64,000 nucleotides of DNA. It comes from Dyella sp. 2HG41-7 (GTDB taxonomy: Bacteria; Pseudomonadota; Gammaproteobacteria; Xanthomonadales; Rhodanobacteraceae). The position numbers and the translations under genes are program-made. The notes below the pieces were generated by a model, which had not been told where the DNA came from, did no database searches, and saw only the letters and a program-made list of their open reading frames with translations. Below are positions 27,744 to 36,630 of the stretch, piece by piece; the stretch's first letter is position 1, and each line of letters opens with the position of its first letter. The stretch covers positions 806,001 to 870,000 of the forward strand of contig NZ_JAJEJV010000004.1 in the NCBI RefSeq assembly GCF_021390675.1, in the 5' to 3' direction.

Positions 27744-29840
27744 TCAGTGTCCCTTGTCTTTGGCGGTCGTATGGCTTGCCGGCTTTGCCCGCACGGAGGT
27801 CGCCGCAGCGGGAGCTGGCGCCGAGGCGGCGTTAGCGACGGGCGGCGGCGCGGGACAGGTGAGATCTTTGCGCGTGCTGGGCAAATCTGACCGATACGGT
27901 TGGCCGATGGCGACCATGCGTGTGGAGATCGGCGAAGCGGCGCCGTGCTGGCGCCAATCGTAGATCACGCTGTAGTACATGACCCGCGCGACGTATTCGC
28001 GGGTTTCCTTGAATGGCATGGTGGCGACGAAGATGTCCGGCGGCAGCGAGCCGCGCGCGTCGAGCCACTGATTCACGCGCGCTGCACCTGCGTTGTACGC
28101 GGCGCTGGCCAACCATGGCGAACCGTCATAGCGTTGCGCCATATGCGCCAGGTAGCGCGTGCCGAGTTGGATATTGGTGGCCGGATCGTACAGGCTATCG
28201 CCGCCGCGCCACGGCAATCCATTGCGACGCGCGACTTCCGCGCCCGTACCGGGAACCAATTGCATAAGTCCGCGCGCGTCGGCGCCGGATTGCGCATCGC
28301 TCATCCAGGCGCTTTCCTGGCGGAGAATGCCGTATGCCCACGAGGGATCGATGCCTGCTTGTTGTGCTTGCGCGACCAGCCCATCCTGGCCGGCGAGCGG
28401 AAAGCGCAGCGTGTAATAGTGCAATGCATCGCCTTTATTGAACGCAAACACGGCGCGGTCGTACCAGCCGCGTTTGTTCGCCAGGATCACGGCTTGCTGC
28501 ACCGTATTCGCATCGGCGTTAGCCAAGGCGAGATTCCACTCGCGACGCGCTTGCTTGAGCATATCGACTGCGAACAGTTCGAACGCGCGCCGCATGCCGG
28601 GAATGTCCAGCACTTCATCTTGCTTTTGCGAGTTGGCGGCGAGCTGCGTGCTGCACAATGCGTAGGAAACGTTTTGGTGATCGGCAGCCAGGTATCCGAA
28701 ATAGCTGGATTGCTCGGCGACGTTTGCGTAAACGGTTTGCGCCTCGTCGTTACGTCCAAGCTCGCTGAGCGCGCGTGCACGGAAGTATTGCCACTCGTCG
28801 TCCTGGCGTTGTTCCGGCGGCATCGCTTCGATCGCGGCGACCACCGCCGTCCAATCTTTTGCTGCTAGCGCCGCGCGCACGCGCCACTCGCGGCTGATCG
28901 ATGTCTGCGCGGATGCCGGCAGATTGACGAGTCGTGCCAGTGCGTTGGCGTCGTAATCGGTCGCATGGAAGATGGCCAACGCGTTCAACACGCGATCACG
29001 CTGTTCCGGCGTGAACGCGAAGCGCGGCTGGAGCTCCTGCCATGCGGTGTCGGCCGTATCGGATTGGCGCCGCGCTAAGCGAACGAGCGCCAAGGTAACG
29101 GCCTGGCGCGAACGCGTCGTATCCGGCCATTGCTTGGCGGCCTGCGCGGCGGCGGCAGGATCGTTGAGCGCAAGGGCGAGATGCTGCGCGGTTTGCGCAT
29201 CGTCCGGCGGCAGCCACGACATCAGGTCGGTGATCGTATTGGCCTTGCCCGCATTGACAGCTGCATCGATGCGCGCCCAAAGACGTGCCGGTGTCAGCAA
29301 CCCCTGGTCGTGCGCGGCTTGCATCACGGGGTCGCACGAGGAAGGCAGGGAGGCCTCCGACCACAACGCGGCAAGATCGCGGTCGAAATCCAACTTCGCC
29401 CCACCCGCCAGCTGAGCTTGCAGCGCGTCGCAGGTGAGCGCGTCGCCGAGACCCGGTTGATACATCGCGACGAAATCGGTCCAGTCTTGCCGCCGCGCCA
29501 ATTCCTGCAGGAAATCGCGGTGCAGATCATTGGCCGGAATCAGGCCCGGATACTGCCGCAGATACGCTTCGACCGTCGGGCGATCCACTTGCTGCAGATC
29601 GTGCTCCAGCGAAGCCGCTTGCAAATACGGATAGAGCGGATAGTTCTGCAGGCCGCTCGCGAGCGCGCGCCAACCGTCGCCACCTTGGGCAGCGGACGCG
29701 TAAGCTTGTTTGAACGCAGCGCGTTGCGCTTGAAGCGTCGCGTCATCCGCCTGGGCGGCGACAGCCGTGGTGGCCAGCATCCCGCCGGCGATGAAGGTCA
29801 ACAAACGGCGGCCGAGGCGCGATCCGGCAAGCGAGGCCAT
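27744..29840 (-). CDS. slt: Soluble lytic murein transglycosylase
   Basis: Periplasmic enzyme that cleaves peptidoglycan glycan strands to 1,6-anhydro products. 698 residues from ATG 29840, with GGAG just upstream and a signal peptide ending VAAQA. A long alpha-superhelical U-domain (about 30-500) is followed by the catalytic SLT domain: the catalytic Glu is in YGILRQESAWMSDAQSGADARGLMQLVPGTG, and YDPATNIQLGTRYLAHM plus ASAAYNAGAARVNQWL complete it. A Pro/Ala-rich tail of about 40 residues ends the protein. An in-frame upstream extension to 29987 lacks signal-peptide logic and is rejected. Confidence 0.93.
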   Translation of the reverse strand: MASLAGSRLGRRLLTFIAGGMLATTAVAAQADDATLQAQRAAFKQAYASAAQGGDGWRALASGLQNYPLYPYLQAASLEHDLQQVDRPTVEAYLRQYPGLIPANDLHRDFLQELARRQDWTDFVAMYQPGLGDALTCDALQAQLAGGAKLDFDRDLAALWSEASLPSSCDPVMQAAHDQGLLTPARLWARIDAAVNAGKANTITDLMSWLPPDDAQTAQHLALALNDPAAAAQAAKQWPDTTRSRQAVTLALVRLARRQSDTADTAWQELQPRFAFTPEQRDRVLNALAIFHATDYDANALARLVNLPASAQTSISREWRVRAALAAKDWTAVVAAIEAMPPEQRQDDEWQYFRARALSELGRNDEAQTVYANVAEQSSYFGYLAADHQNVSYALCSTQLAANSQKQDEVLDIPGMRRAFELFAVDMLKQARREWNLALANADANTVQQAVILANKRGWYDRAVFAFNKGDALHYYTLRFPLAGQDGLVAQAQQAGIDPSWAYGILRQESAWMSDAQSGADARGLMQLVPGTGAEVARRNGLPWRGGDSLYDPATNIQLGTRYLAHMAQRYDGSPWLASAAYNAGAARVNQWLDARGSLPPDIFVATMPFKETREYVARVMYYSVIYDWRQHGAASPISTRMVAIGQPYRSDLPSTRKDLTCPAPPPVANAASAPAPAAATSVRAKPASHTTAKDKGH

Positions 29841-30006
29841 GGAAACTCCAAATCCTGCGGATAATCCAGGGCAAGTGTAATGGATGGTATTGCGGCGTCC
29901 TGAACGCTTCTTCACGCAGCGCAGCGGTAAATGGGCCGAAACGCCGCGCAAGGCGTCCCCTGCTAAGCTTGCGCGTTTCGGCAGCACCTCGCCCTACAGG
30001 ACTTGC

Positions 30007-31617
30007 ATGTCGCCTCCGTCAAAAAACGTAGCTCATTACGGACTTGCCTGGTTGACGCTGGTGCTGGCCACGCTCGCCGGTCTGGCGTGGTGGTGGCAAA
30101 TCGGACGGCCGGTCGACTTGCCGGATGCGCCATCGGCGCGCATCGCGTGCGTGTCTTACGCACCGTTCCGCAAAGTGGGCGAAACGCCGTTCGACCGCAA
30201 CTTCATCATCACGCCGCAACGCATTGACGAAGACCTGCGGGCGTTGTCGCAACGCTTCGATTGCGTGCGCACGTATTCGCAGAGCAATGGACTGGCCGCG
30301 ATTCCGGCCATCGCTGCGCGCTATCACATGCAGGTGCTGATGGGCATCTGGTTGAGCGGCCTGCCGAAGCAAAACGAAAAAGAGATCGAGCAGGGCATCG
30401 CCACCGCCAATGCGAATCCCGGCGTGATTCGCGGCGTGATCGTCGGCAACGAAGTACTTTTGCGCGGCGAGCTTTCGCCCAAGCACATTATCGAATACAT
30501 CCAGCGCGTGCGAGCCGGCATACCGGCCGCCATCCCTGTCACTTACGCCGACGTGTGGGAAGACTGGGTTCGACATCCGGAGATGGCCAAGGCGGTGGAT
30601 TTCGTCACCATCCACATCTTGCCGTACTGGGAAAACGATCCGGTCGCCGCTGTCGATGCCGTGCCTCATGTCGAAGATGTGTACGCACGCATGCAGCACA
30701 TGTTTCCCGGCAAGCAGGTAATGATCGGCGAGACCGGTTGGCCAAGCGCGGGGCGTCTGCGTCGTTCCGCTGAACCTAGCTTGGTCGACGAAGCGTTGTA
30801 TATACGCAGCTTTCTGCGTTACGCCGCGCGGATACATATGCCTTACAACGTGATCGAAACCTTCGATCAGCCGTGGAAACGTGCATTGGAAGGTACCGTC
30901 GGCGGTTACTGGGGCATTTTCGATTCCAACGCGAAGCCTAAATTCCCGATGTTCGGTCCGGTGACGGAAGACCCAACATGGTGGTTGGGATGGTTAGCCG
31001 GCGGCATGGGCGCGCTTGCATTCTTGGCGATTGGCGGCTCGCGTCGCGGCTGGCATGGCATCCGTGGATGGATCGCGTTGTTGCTGGCGGGTTTTGCCTC
31101 CGGTACTGCCGTGATGTGGCAGATCCGCCAGATGCGCTACGCCTGCGAGTTGCCGTGGGAGTGGATCCTTTCGTCTGCGTGTTTGCTTGGCGGCCTGGCG
31201 ATTGCGGCGGTGCTGGCGCGGCGCATTGCGGCGCATCTTGCCGATCATCACGATCATTCCGAACCAGCGCAATGGTGGCGCTTCGGCGCGATGTTCGCGC
31301 TCACCTTCTACGACATCCTGATGGCGTTCGACGGGCGCTATCTCGATTTTCCGATGGGCTTGTTTGCGTTGCCGTGCGTCGCTTACGGCGTGTTCGGATT
31401 GCTGACACATGAAAAGTCCATGCCGTCGGCCGAGCAACGTTTTCTTGCGTGCGTGGGTCCTGCGCTCGCCATCGCGCCCATCGTGCAGGAAATGGGCATG
31501 AACAAGGTGACCTGGCTGTGGCTGGGCCTGAATCTTGCGATCGCCTTACCCGTGCTGGTGGCTTGGCGTTGGCATGCGGTCCGCCTGCGTGCGCACCAGC
31601 CGCAGACAGCCCACTAA
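30007..31617 (+). CDS. Membrane-anchored glycoside hydrolase family 17-like protein
   Basis: Probable beta-1,3-glucan-active enzyme with its catalytic domain outside the inner membrane. 536 residues: an N-terminal helix (about 10-28), a GH17 barrel (about 40-315), then six or seven membrane helices. The acid/base Glu149 is in VIVGNEVLLRGE and the nucleophile Glu242 in IGETGWPSAGR. Bacterial proteins of this layout have been linked to cyclic beta-glucan processing (transglucosylation); here that is inferred from layout only. The start at 30007 has AGGA nearby. The 3' end overlaps the convergent gene at 31546 by 72 bases. Confidence 0.82.
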   Translation: MSPPSKNVAHYGLAWLTLVLATLAGLAWWWQIGRPVDLPDAPSARIACVSYAPFRKVGETPFDRNFIITPQRIDEDLRALSQRFDCVRTYSQSNGLAAIPAIAARYHMQVLMGIWLSGLPKQNEKEIEQGIATANANPGVIRGVIVGNEVLLRGELSPKHIIEYIQRVRAGIPAAIPVTYADVWEDWVRHPEMAKAVDFVTIHILPYWENDPVAAVDAVPHVEDVYARMQHMFPGKQVMIGETGWPSAGRLRRSAEPSLVDEALYIRSFLRYAARIHMPYNVIETFDQPWKRALEGTVGGYWGIFDSNAKPKFPMFGPVTEDPTWWLGWLAGGMGALAFLAIGGSRRGWHGIRGWIALLLAGFASGTAVMWQIRQMRYACELPWEWILSSACLLGGLAIAAVLARRIAAHLADHHDHSEPAQWWRFGAMFALTFYDILMAFDGRYLDFPMGLFALPCVAYGVFGLLTHEKSMPSAEQRFLACVGPALAIAPIVQEMGMNKVTWLWLGLNLAIALPVLVAWRWHAVRLRAHQPQTAH

Positions 31618-31938
31618 CAGCGCCGCCGCGCCGGCGAAATAGCAGTACATGATCAGTGCGAACACACCGAGCGCGGCCGCGAGACAAGCAAGCCACCGTT
31701 TTTTCCACACGAACGAAAGCGCCGTGACGACCAAGGCGGCAATGCCGTAGCCGTAACTGTTGAAGCCGATCACCACCGCCTCGCGCACGGAACACCATGC
31801 CGGCGCATGGCCGTCCTCGCAGAGATAACCCAGTGAGGGTATCTCGATAAAGCCGTACCGCAGCCATGCCGCAAGCAGGCCGATCACCACGATCAGGCAC
31901 CAGGGAAGAACAACGGGAATCAATCGTTTTGCGGTCAT
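31546..31938 (-). CDS. Small multi-pass membrane protein, unknown function
   Basis: 130 residues with four hydrophobic helices and a short cysteine-containing loop (YLCEDGHAPAWCSVREAV). Its ATG overlaps the stop of the endonuclease-like gene by four bases, which supports it as a real gene in that unit. Its 3' end overlaps the convergent GH17 gene by 72 bases. No family is recognised. Confidence 0.62.
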   Translation of the reverse strand: MTAKRLIPVVLPWCLIVVIGLLAAWLRYGFIEIPSLGYLCEDGHAPAWCSVREAVVIGFNSYGYGIAALVVTALSFVWKKRWLACLAAALGVFALIMYCYFAGAAALLVGCLRLVRTQADRMPTPSHQHG

Positions 31939-32717
31939 CGGTGCGTCTTGATGGAAGCGGAAGGCAGCTGAATCTCGGCGGCCAGCGCAAGATGATCGGA
32001 GAAAGCCTGCGGCAACGTCCAGATTTTTTCGACGCGGATGTCCGACGACACCAGGATGTGATCGAGCGCACGCCGCGGTTTCCAGCTCGGAAATGTCGGT
32101 ACGGGTTGCACGGGCGGTTGCAGGCTGGAATGCGCGAAAAGGTGGCGCATCTCGGGGCTGTGCGCGTCGGTATTCAAATCGCCCATCAGCACCGCGTGCG
32201 GATGATCCTGGAGCACCTCGGCGATGAATCCCAATTGCTTGGCGCGCGCTTGCGCGCTCAGCGACAGATGCGCGATCACCACGGCCAACCCATCGATATC
32301 GTCGCCGAACCGCACCAATAACGCGCCCCGGCCGGGAATGCGGCTGGGCAGCGGATAGTCGATCACCGCCTGCGGTTCCAGCCGGCAGATCAGGCCGTTG
32401 GCGGTGTGCGAAAGCTGCGCGACCGGTCGATTGGGCTGATGACTCCAGAACGGCATGCCGGACGTTTCGGCCAGATAGCGCGTCTGGTTGAGAAAGCCCG
32501 AACGCAGGCTTCCGGCATCGGCTTCTTGCAGGCCGATCACGTCGAATTGCGGCAGTAGTTCGGCCAGGCGATCGAGATTGTCGAGCTTGCTGCGTCCCGG
32601 CAGCACCGCCTTGATGCTGCGCGTGACGTATTGCCGATAACGCTGCACGCTGGCCCCGGCCAGAATGTTACAGCTGAGGAGGCGCAGCCGTTGATGCTTG
32701 GCGGAGGCGCGAGTCAT
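31935..32717 (-). CDS. Endonuclease/exonuclease/phosphatase (EEP) family protein
   Basis: Metal-dependent phosphodiesterase fold of 260 residues without a signal peptide. Conserved elements are RLLSCNILAG (Asn), GLQEAD (metal Glu), VVIAHLSLSAQAR (His), VLMGDLNTDAHSPE (GDxN), RALDHILVSSDI and the catalytic FSDHLAL. The substrate (nucleic acid, phospholipid or sugar phosphate) cannot be assigned. Confidence 0.83.
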   Translation of the reverse strand: MTRASAKHQRLRLLSCNILAGASVQRYRQYVTRSIKAVLPGRSKLDNLDRLAELLPQFDVIGLQEADAGSLRSGFLNQTRYLAETSGMPFWSHQPNRPVAQLSHTANGLICRLEPQAVIDYPLPSRIPGRGALLVRFGDDIDGLAVVIAHLSLSAQARAKQLGFIAEVLQDHPHAVLMGDLNTDAHSPEMRHLFAHSSLQPPVQPVPTFPSWKPRRALDHILVSSDIRVEKIWTLPQAFSDHLALAAEIQLPSASIKTHR

Positions 32718-32737
32718 TGGGCCAACTTAAAGGCTTT

Positions 32738-32765
32738 CGATGCAGCTTTTGTGAAAGCCGCATCG
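32738..32765 (-). terminator. Terminator-like hairpin after the first dsbA gene
   Basis: CGATGC and GCTTT blocks pair with AAAGC and GCATCG around CACA on the minus strand, ten bases after the dsbA stop. The following run is only weakly T-rich. Confidence 0.5.
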
Positions 32766-32775
32766 AGACCGGTTG

Positions 32776-33435
32776 TTAGTGCTTGGCGTTCAGTTCTTGC
32801 TGCACCAGCCATTTGGTGAGATCGACCAGCTCGGCAAAGCTCTTGATATTGGCGCTGCGGTACTTGCCGTCGACCACGATGGTCGGTGTGCTATCGACAC
32901 CCCAAGTCTGGATCAATGCGAAGTCCTTCTTGATCTGCGCGTCGACTTCCGGTGAGTTGGCGATCTTCAGGAACTCGGCGCGGTTCGCGCCGTTCCTCGC
33001 ATAGAAATCGGCGATCTCATCCATCGAATTGATCGGGTACTGCTGCTTGAACTTAGCGTCGAAGAACGCGTCGTGCGTCCGTTCGACGATGCCTAGTTTC
33101 TTGGCGGCGTAGTAACCGCGTGCGAACGGCACCCATGCGTCGTTGAACGGCGCCGGCACGAATTTGAATTCCACGCCGGCCGGCAGCGATTTGCGCAGCT
33201 TGTCGACGTACGTGGAGAACTCGGCGCAATGGATGCAGCCGTAGGAAAACACTTCCACCACTTCGACCTTGCCGCTGGCGCTGACGCGCTGATACGGCGC
33301 GGGAAGCGTGACGTATTGATCGCCATCGGTAAAAGGCGCGGCTGCGGAGGCATCCGGACCCGCGGCGCTGCAGGCGGTGGTCAGCAACAAGCCGCAGAGC
33401 ATGGCGGCGATGCGGTAGCGGGAAATCTTGAACAT
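32776..33435 (-). CDS. dsbA: Thiol:disulfide interchange protein, DsbA family, with CIHC active site
   Basis: Periplasmic disulfide oxidase, 219 residues from ATG 33435 (AGGT upstream). The signal ends in LLLTTACSAAG, a possible lipobox. The active site is VFSYGCIHCAEF with Cys67 and Cys70; Ile replaces the Pro of the usual CPHC, which in this family tunes redox potential. The cis-Pro loop is VDSTPTIVVDGKYR. It is one of two adjacent DsbA genes transcribed in the same direction. Confidence 0.88.
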   Translation of the reverse strand: MFKISRYRIAAMLCGLLLTTACSAAGPDASAAAPFTDGDQYVTLPAPYQRVSASGKVEVVEVFSYGCIHCAEFSTYVDKLRKSLPAGVEFKFVPAPFNDAWVPFARGYYAAKKLGIVERTHDAFFDAKFKQQYPINSMDEIADFYARNGANRAEFLKIANSPEVDAQIKKDFALIQTWGVDSTPTIVVDGKYRSANIKSFAELVDLTKWLVQQELNAKH

Positions 33436-33487
33436 GGTTCTACCTGCGCGATGACGGGTGTCGTCAAAAAGGGGTGACTGCAAAGCG

Positions 33488-33511
33488 AAGCGCCCGGGTG
33501 GCCGGGCGCTT
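33488..33511 (-). terminator. Strong hairpin between the two dsbA genes
   Basis: Ten-base perfect arms AAGCGCCCGG / CCGGGCGCTT around a four-base loop, 12 bases after the upstream dsbA stop. CGCTTT follows on the minus strand, a weak T-run, so termination may be partial. Confidence 0.6.
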
Positions 33512-33522
33512 GGGGTTCGTGC

Positions 33523-34413
33523 TTACTTGCCGGCGGCTTCCTTGGCGATTAGCCATTTCGTCAGCTCGATCGTTTGCGGGTATCCGCCCGCGTTGCTTGG
33601 CGTGAAACGGTATTTGCCATTGACGATGATCGTCGGCGTGCCGTCGACGGCATACGCTTTCACCATATCGTCGGCGCGCTTCATTTGCGTGTTGATGCTG
33701 AAAGAGTTCGCCACGGCGACAAACTGCTTGGGGTCCGCGCCGTACTTGACGTAGAACTTCGCCACATCGTCGATCGTCGGCCATGCGGACTGCGGCTTCG
33801 GACGGCCGGTCGACAGATCGTCGGAAGACAGTTCGCCGGACTTCCACACCGCATCGAACATCGCATCGTGCGACTTCTCGGCCACGCCCATCGCCTTGGC
33901 GGCGAAATAGGCGCGCTGGAACAGCGGGAAGTTTTCATCCGGGCGGAACGACACCGGCAGATACGTCATCACCGCATTCGAGGGCAGGTCGCTTGCGATC
34001 TGATCGGCGGTGGTGTGGAACGCGTTGCAGGCAGGGCAGGCGTAAGAGAACGCTTCCGTCACCACGATCTTGTCCGGGTTGCCGGTCGGCTGCTGCGGTT
34101 CGATCAGGAAGTAGTTCTTGCCTTCCACCCACTTGCCGTTATCGACGAAGGGTTCGGCCGGCGCGGACGGCTTTTGCGCAGCCGCGCTGGCGGCAGCGGC
34201 GGGCGCCGCGGCGGTGCTGGCCGATGCCGCAGCCGTCGATGCGGTGGCCGGAGCCGCCGTGCTCGCCGCCACAGGTTTCGCTGCCGAGGCCGGTGCGGCG
34301 GGCGCGGATGTCTGAGCCGGTGCGGGCTGCGATGCCGTGGTGTCGGAGCCGTTCTGGCTGCAGGCGGCAAGCGCGATCAGCGCCGCACAGAGAAAAGACA
34401 AACGCTTAAGCAT
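33523..34413 (-). CDS. dsbA: Lipoprotein DsbA-family thiol:disulfide oxidoreductase with long Ala/Pro linker, CPAC active site
   Basis: 296 residues from ATG 34413 with GAGG six bases upstream. The signal peptide ends in LIALAAC with Cys18 as lipidation site. A low-complexity Ala/Ser/Thr/Pro linker covers about residues 20-90 and would let the domain reach away from the membrane. The thioredoxin-like domain has AFSYACPACNAFH (Cys126, Cys129) and cis-Pro VDGTPTIIVNGKYR. The linker is unlike the neighbouring DsbA, suggesting division of labour between a tethered and a less tethered enzyme. Confidence 0.88.
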   Translation of the reverse strand: MLKRLSFLCAALIALAACSQNGSDTTASQPAPAQTSAPAAPASAAKPVAASTAAPATASTAAASASTAAAPAAAASAAAQKPSAPAEPFVDNGKWVEGKNYFLIEPQQPTGNPDKIVVTEAFSYACPACNAFHTTADQIASDLPSNAVMTYLPVSFRPDENFPLFQRAYFAAKAMGVAEKSHDAMFDAVWKSGELSSDDLSTGRPKPQSAWPTIDDVAKFYVKYGADPKQFVAVANSFSINTQMKRADDMVKAYAVDGTPTIIVNGKYRFTPSNAGGYPQTIELTKWLIAKEAAGK

Positions 34414-34470
34414 GACGGGCCTCAAGATAGGTAAAACGGAAAACGCTTGGACAACACGAACGTCGATTAG

Positions 34471-35259
34471 TTACGGCGAGGCCTTCACGCTGTGATCGGC
34501 CACATGCAGGCCTTCGATATAGCTGGCGAGCGCGGCGATGTCCTGAGGGTCGAGGTTCTTGGCGACGGCCGGCATGATCTGCGCGTGCGCCTCCTGGCCC
34601 CAGGTCGTGCCGTTGTGGAAGTCTTTCAGCTTCGCTTCGATGTACTGCGCGTGCTGGCTGGTGAGCTCCGGATACATCGCGCCGGGATTGCCACGGCCAT
34701 CGATGCCGTGGCACGCCATGCAGGCGGGAATGCCGCGCGTCGTGTCGCCCTGGCGATAGAGCTTCTGGCCCTGCTCGACCAAGGCCTGATCGGCCACGCC
34801 CGGCAGCGGCTGCTTGCTGGCGAAATAGGCGCCGATATCACGCGTATCCTGGTCGGACAGCGGCGTGGCCATGCCTAGCATGATGGCGTTCTGGCGCTCG
34901 CCATTCTTGAAGTTATGCAGCTGGTGCGCGATGTACATCTCGTGCTGGCCGGCCAGCTTCGGATATTGCGCATCGCTGGAGTTGCCGTCCATGCCGTGGC
35001 AGGCGCCGCAGGCGGCGGCCTTACCCTGACCGGCGGTGGCGTCGCCCGGCTTGGTGGAGGCCATCCAATCGCTGTTGGCTGCCGCGGCGGGTGCGGGAGC
35101 AGCGGCGGCCGGTTTGGCGGCGGTGGAGGCGGCGGCCGGGGCTTTAGTGGCCGCCTGACCGGTGGCGTTCTGCGCCCAAACAGCGCCGGAAGAAAGAGCG
35201 AGAACCAAGGCTACGGCATTTACAACAGCGGGCCGGCAACCGGCGAGCCGAAAACTCAT
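34471..35259 (-). CDS. Dihaem cytochrome c4-type protein
   Basis: Periplasmic electron carrier. The ATG at 35259 has GGAGG seven bases upstream and opens a signal peptide ending AVWAQ. After an Ala/Pro-rich linker come two class I haem domains: CGACHG with Met in LGMATPLSD, and CMACHG with Met in QIMPAVAKNL. This fits cytochrome c4, which delivers electrons to terminal oxidases. It lies upstream of the two dsbA genes on the same strand and divergent from engB. Confidence 0.88.
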   Translation of the reverse strand: MSFRLAGCRPAVVNAVALVLALSSGAVWAQNATGQAATKAPAAASTAAKPAAAAPAPAAAANSDWMASTKPGDATAGQGKAAACGACHGMDGNSSDAQYPKLAGQHEMYIAHQLHNFKNGERQNAIMLGMATPLSDQDTRDIGAYFASKQPLPGVADQALVEQGQKLYRQGDTTRGIPACMACHGIDGRGNPGAMYPELTSQHAQYIEAKLKDFHNGTTWGQEAHAQIMPAVAKNLDPQDIAALASYIEGLHVADHSVKASP

Positions 35260-35375
35260 ACACTTGCCTCCAGGAAACACTGCTATTGGATGTACGGTAC
35301 GCACCCTCAGCGTACCGTGACTGGCAGAACTTCGAAATTATCTCTACCCCATACCAGTCGGTCAAACCACGCACT

Positions 35376-36038
35376 ATGCCAACCAATCCGCTGCAGGGCG
35401 CCGAATTTGTGCTCGCCGCCCATCGCGTCAACCAATTGCCTGCCGACGAAGGCGCCGAAGTGGCGTTCGCCGGTCGTTCCAATGCAGGCAAATCCAGCGC
35501 GTTAAACGCACTAACCGGCCAGAAAGGTTTGGCGCGCACCTCCAAAACCCCGGGGCGCACCCAGCAGATGGTCGCCTTTTCCTTGCCTGTAGTGGTGCGC
35601 GGTGAAACGTCGCAGCCCGTGGAAACGCGTTTGATCGACTTGCCGGGCTACGGCTACGCCAAGGTGCCCGATGCCTTGCGCGATCACTGGCGGCATGAAA
35701 TCGACAAATACCTGCATGTGCGGCGCAGCCTGCGTGGCGTGGTGCTGATCGTGGATATCCGTCATCCGCTCAAGGAATTCGATCGGATGATGCTGGACTT
35801 CTGTCTCGGCACCCTGTTGCCCTGCCACGTGCTGATGACGAAGGCGGACAAACTATCGCGGAATCAGGCCGGACAGGCGTTGGCGACGCTGCGCAAAGAT
35901 CTCGGCGCCAGCTCCGCGATAACGATGCAGGTGTTTTCGGCTTCAGACGGCACGGGCGTGGACGAAGCGCGCGCGGCCGTGATGACCTTGCTGGAAGGCG
36001 ATGTGCGCGCCGATGTCGATATCGGCCGGCATTGGTGA
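35376..36038 (+). CDS. engB: Ribosome biogenesis GTP-binding protein EngB/YsxC (YihA)
   Basis: Essential-type GTPase for large ribosomal subunit assembly. 220 residues starting MPTNPLQGAEFVLAAH. G motifs: GRSNAGKSS (G1), TPGRTQ (G2 region), DLPGYGYA (G3), TKADKL (G4) and FSASDGTG (G5). An in-frame extension to 35286 is rejected as it lacks homology and overlaps the divergent promoter area. Confidence 0.94.
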   Translation: MPTNPLQGAEFVLAAHRVNQLPADEGAEVAFAGRSNAGKSSALNALTGQKGLARTSKTPGRTQQMVAFSLPVVVRGETSQPVETRLIDLPGYGYAKVPDALRDHWRHEIDKYLHVRRSLRGVVLIVDIRHPLKEFDRMMLDFCLGTLLPCHVLMTKADKLSRNQAGQALATLRKDLGASSAITMQVFSASDGTGVDEARAAVMTLLEGDVRADVDIGRHW

Positions 36039-36056
36039 CCGTACAAGTGGCGCGGA

Positions 36057-36554
36057 TTAGCTTTGCGCGTTGACGGCGTTCATAAACACGGCGCACAACG
36101 CTTCCATGCCGGCGCGGTCTTCGTCGTCGAAACGGCCGACCGACGGGCTGTCCACATCCCACACGCCTAGCAGCGTGCCGTCCGCTTTCACTAGCGGCAC
36201 TACGATTTCCGATTGGGACGCCGCATCGCATGCGATGTGGCCGTCGAACGCGTTCACATCGTGCACGAGTTGCGTTTCGCGCGTCTGCGCCGCCTTGCCG
36301 CATACGCCTCGGCCAAGCGCGATGCGGATGCAGGCGGGTTTGCCTTGAAACGGTCCAACGACCAGTTCATTTCCGTCATAGAGATAGAAACCGGCCCAGT
36401 TGAAATCCGGCAGCGTGTGAAACACCAGCGCGGAAAAATTGGCGGCGTTAGCAATCAGACTAGGTTCGCCCGCAAGCATGCCGCGGGCCTGTTCCACCAG
36501 TTCGGCGTATTGCTCGGATTTGCTTGTCGTGGTGCCGGTTTTGATTTCGAACAT
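36057..36554 (-). CDS. msrC: Free methionine-(R)-sulfoxide reductase, GAF domain (fRMsr)
   Basis: Reduces free Met-R-sulfoxide in the cytoplasm. 165 residues with a single GAF domain. The three conserved cysteines are visible in KPACIRIALGRGVCGKAA and DGHIACDAASQSEIVVPL, with FNWAGFYLY and LLGVWDVDSP around them. Start chosen at ATG 36554 where homology begins. Convergent with engB. Confidence 0.9.
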   Translation of the reverse strand: MFEIKTGTTTSKSEQYAELVEQARGMLAGEPSLIANAANFSALVFHTLPDFNWAGFYLYDGNELVVGPFQGKPACIRIALGRGVCGKAAQTRETQLVHDVNAFDGHIACDAASQSEIVVPLVKADGTLLGVWDVDSPSVGRFDDEDRAGMEALCAVFMNAVNAQS

Positions 36555-36630
36555 GACGGACGGGCCTGATTGCTGCACACTGATCCGTCCAAGATGGGTC
36601 GTCCGCGGACCGGATGCAAGGGGATAGATC

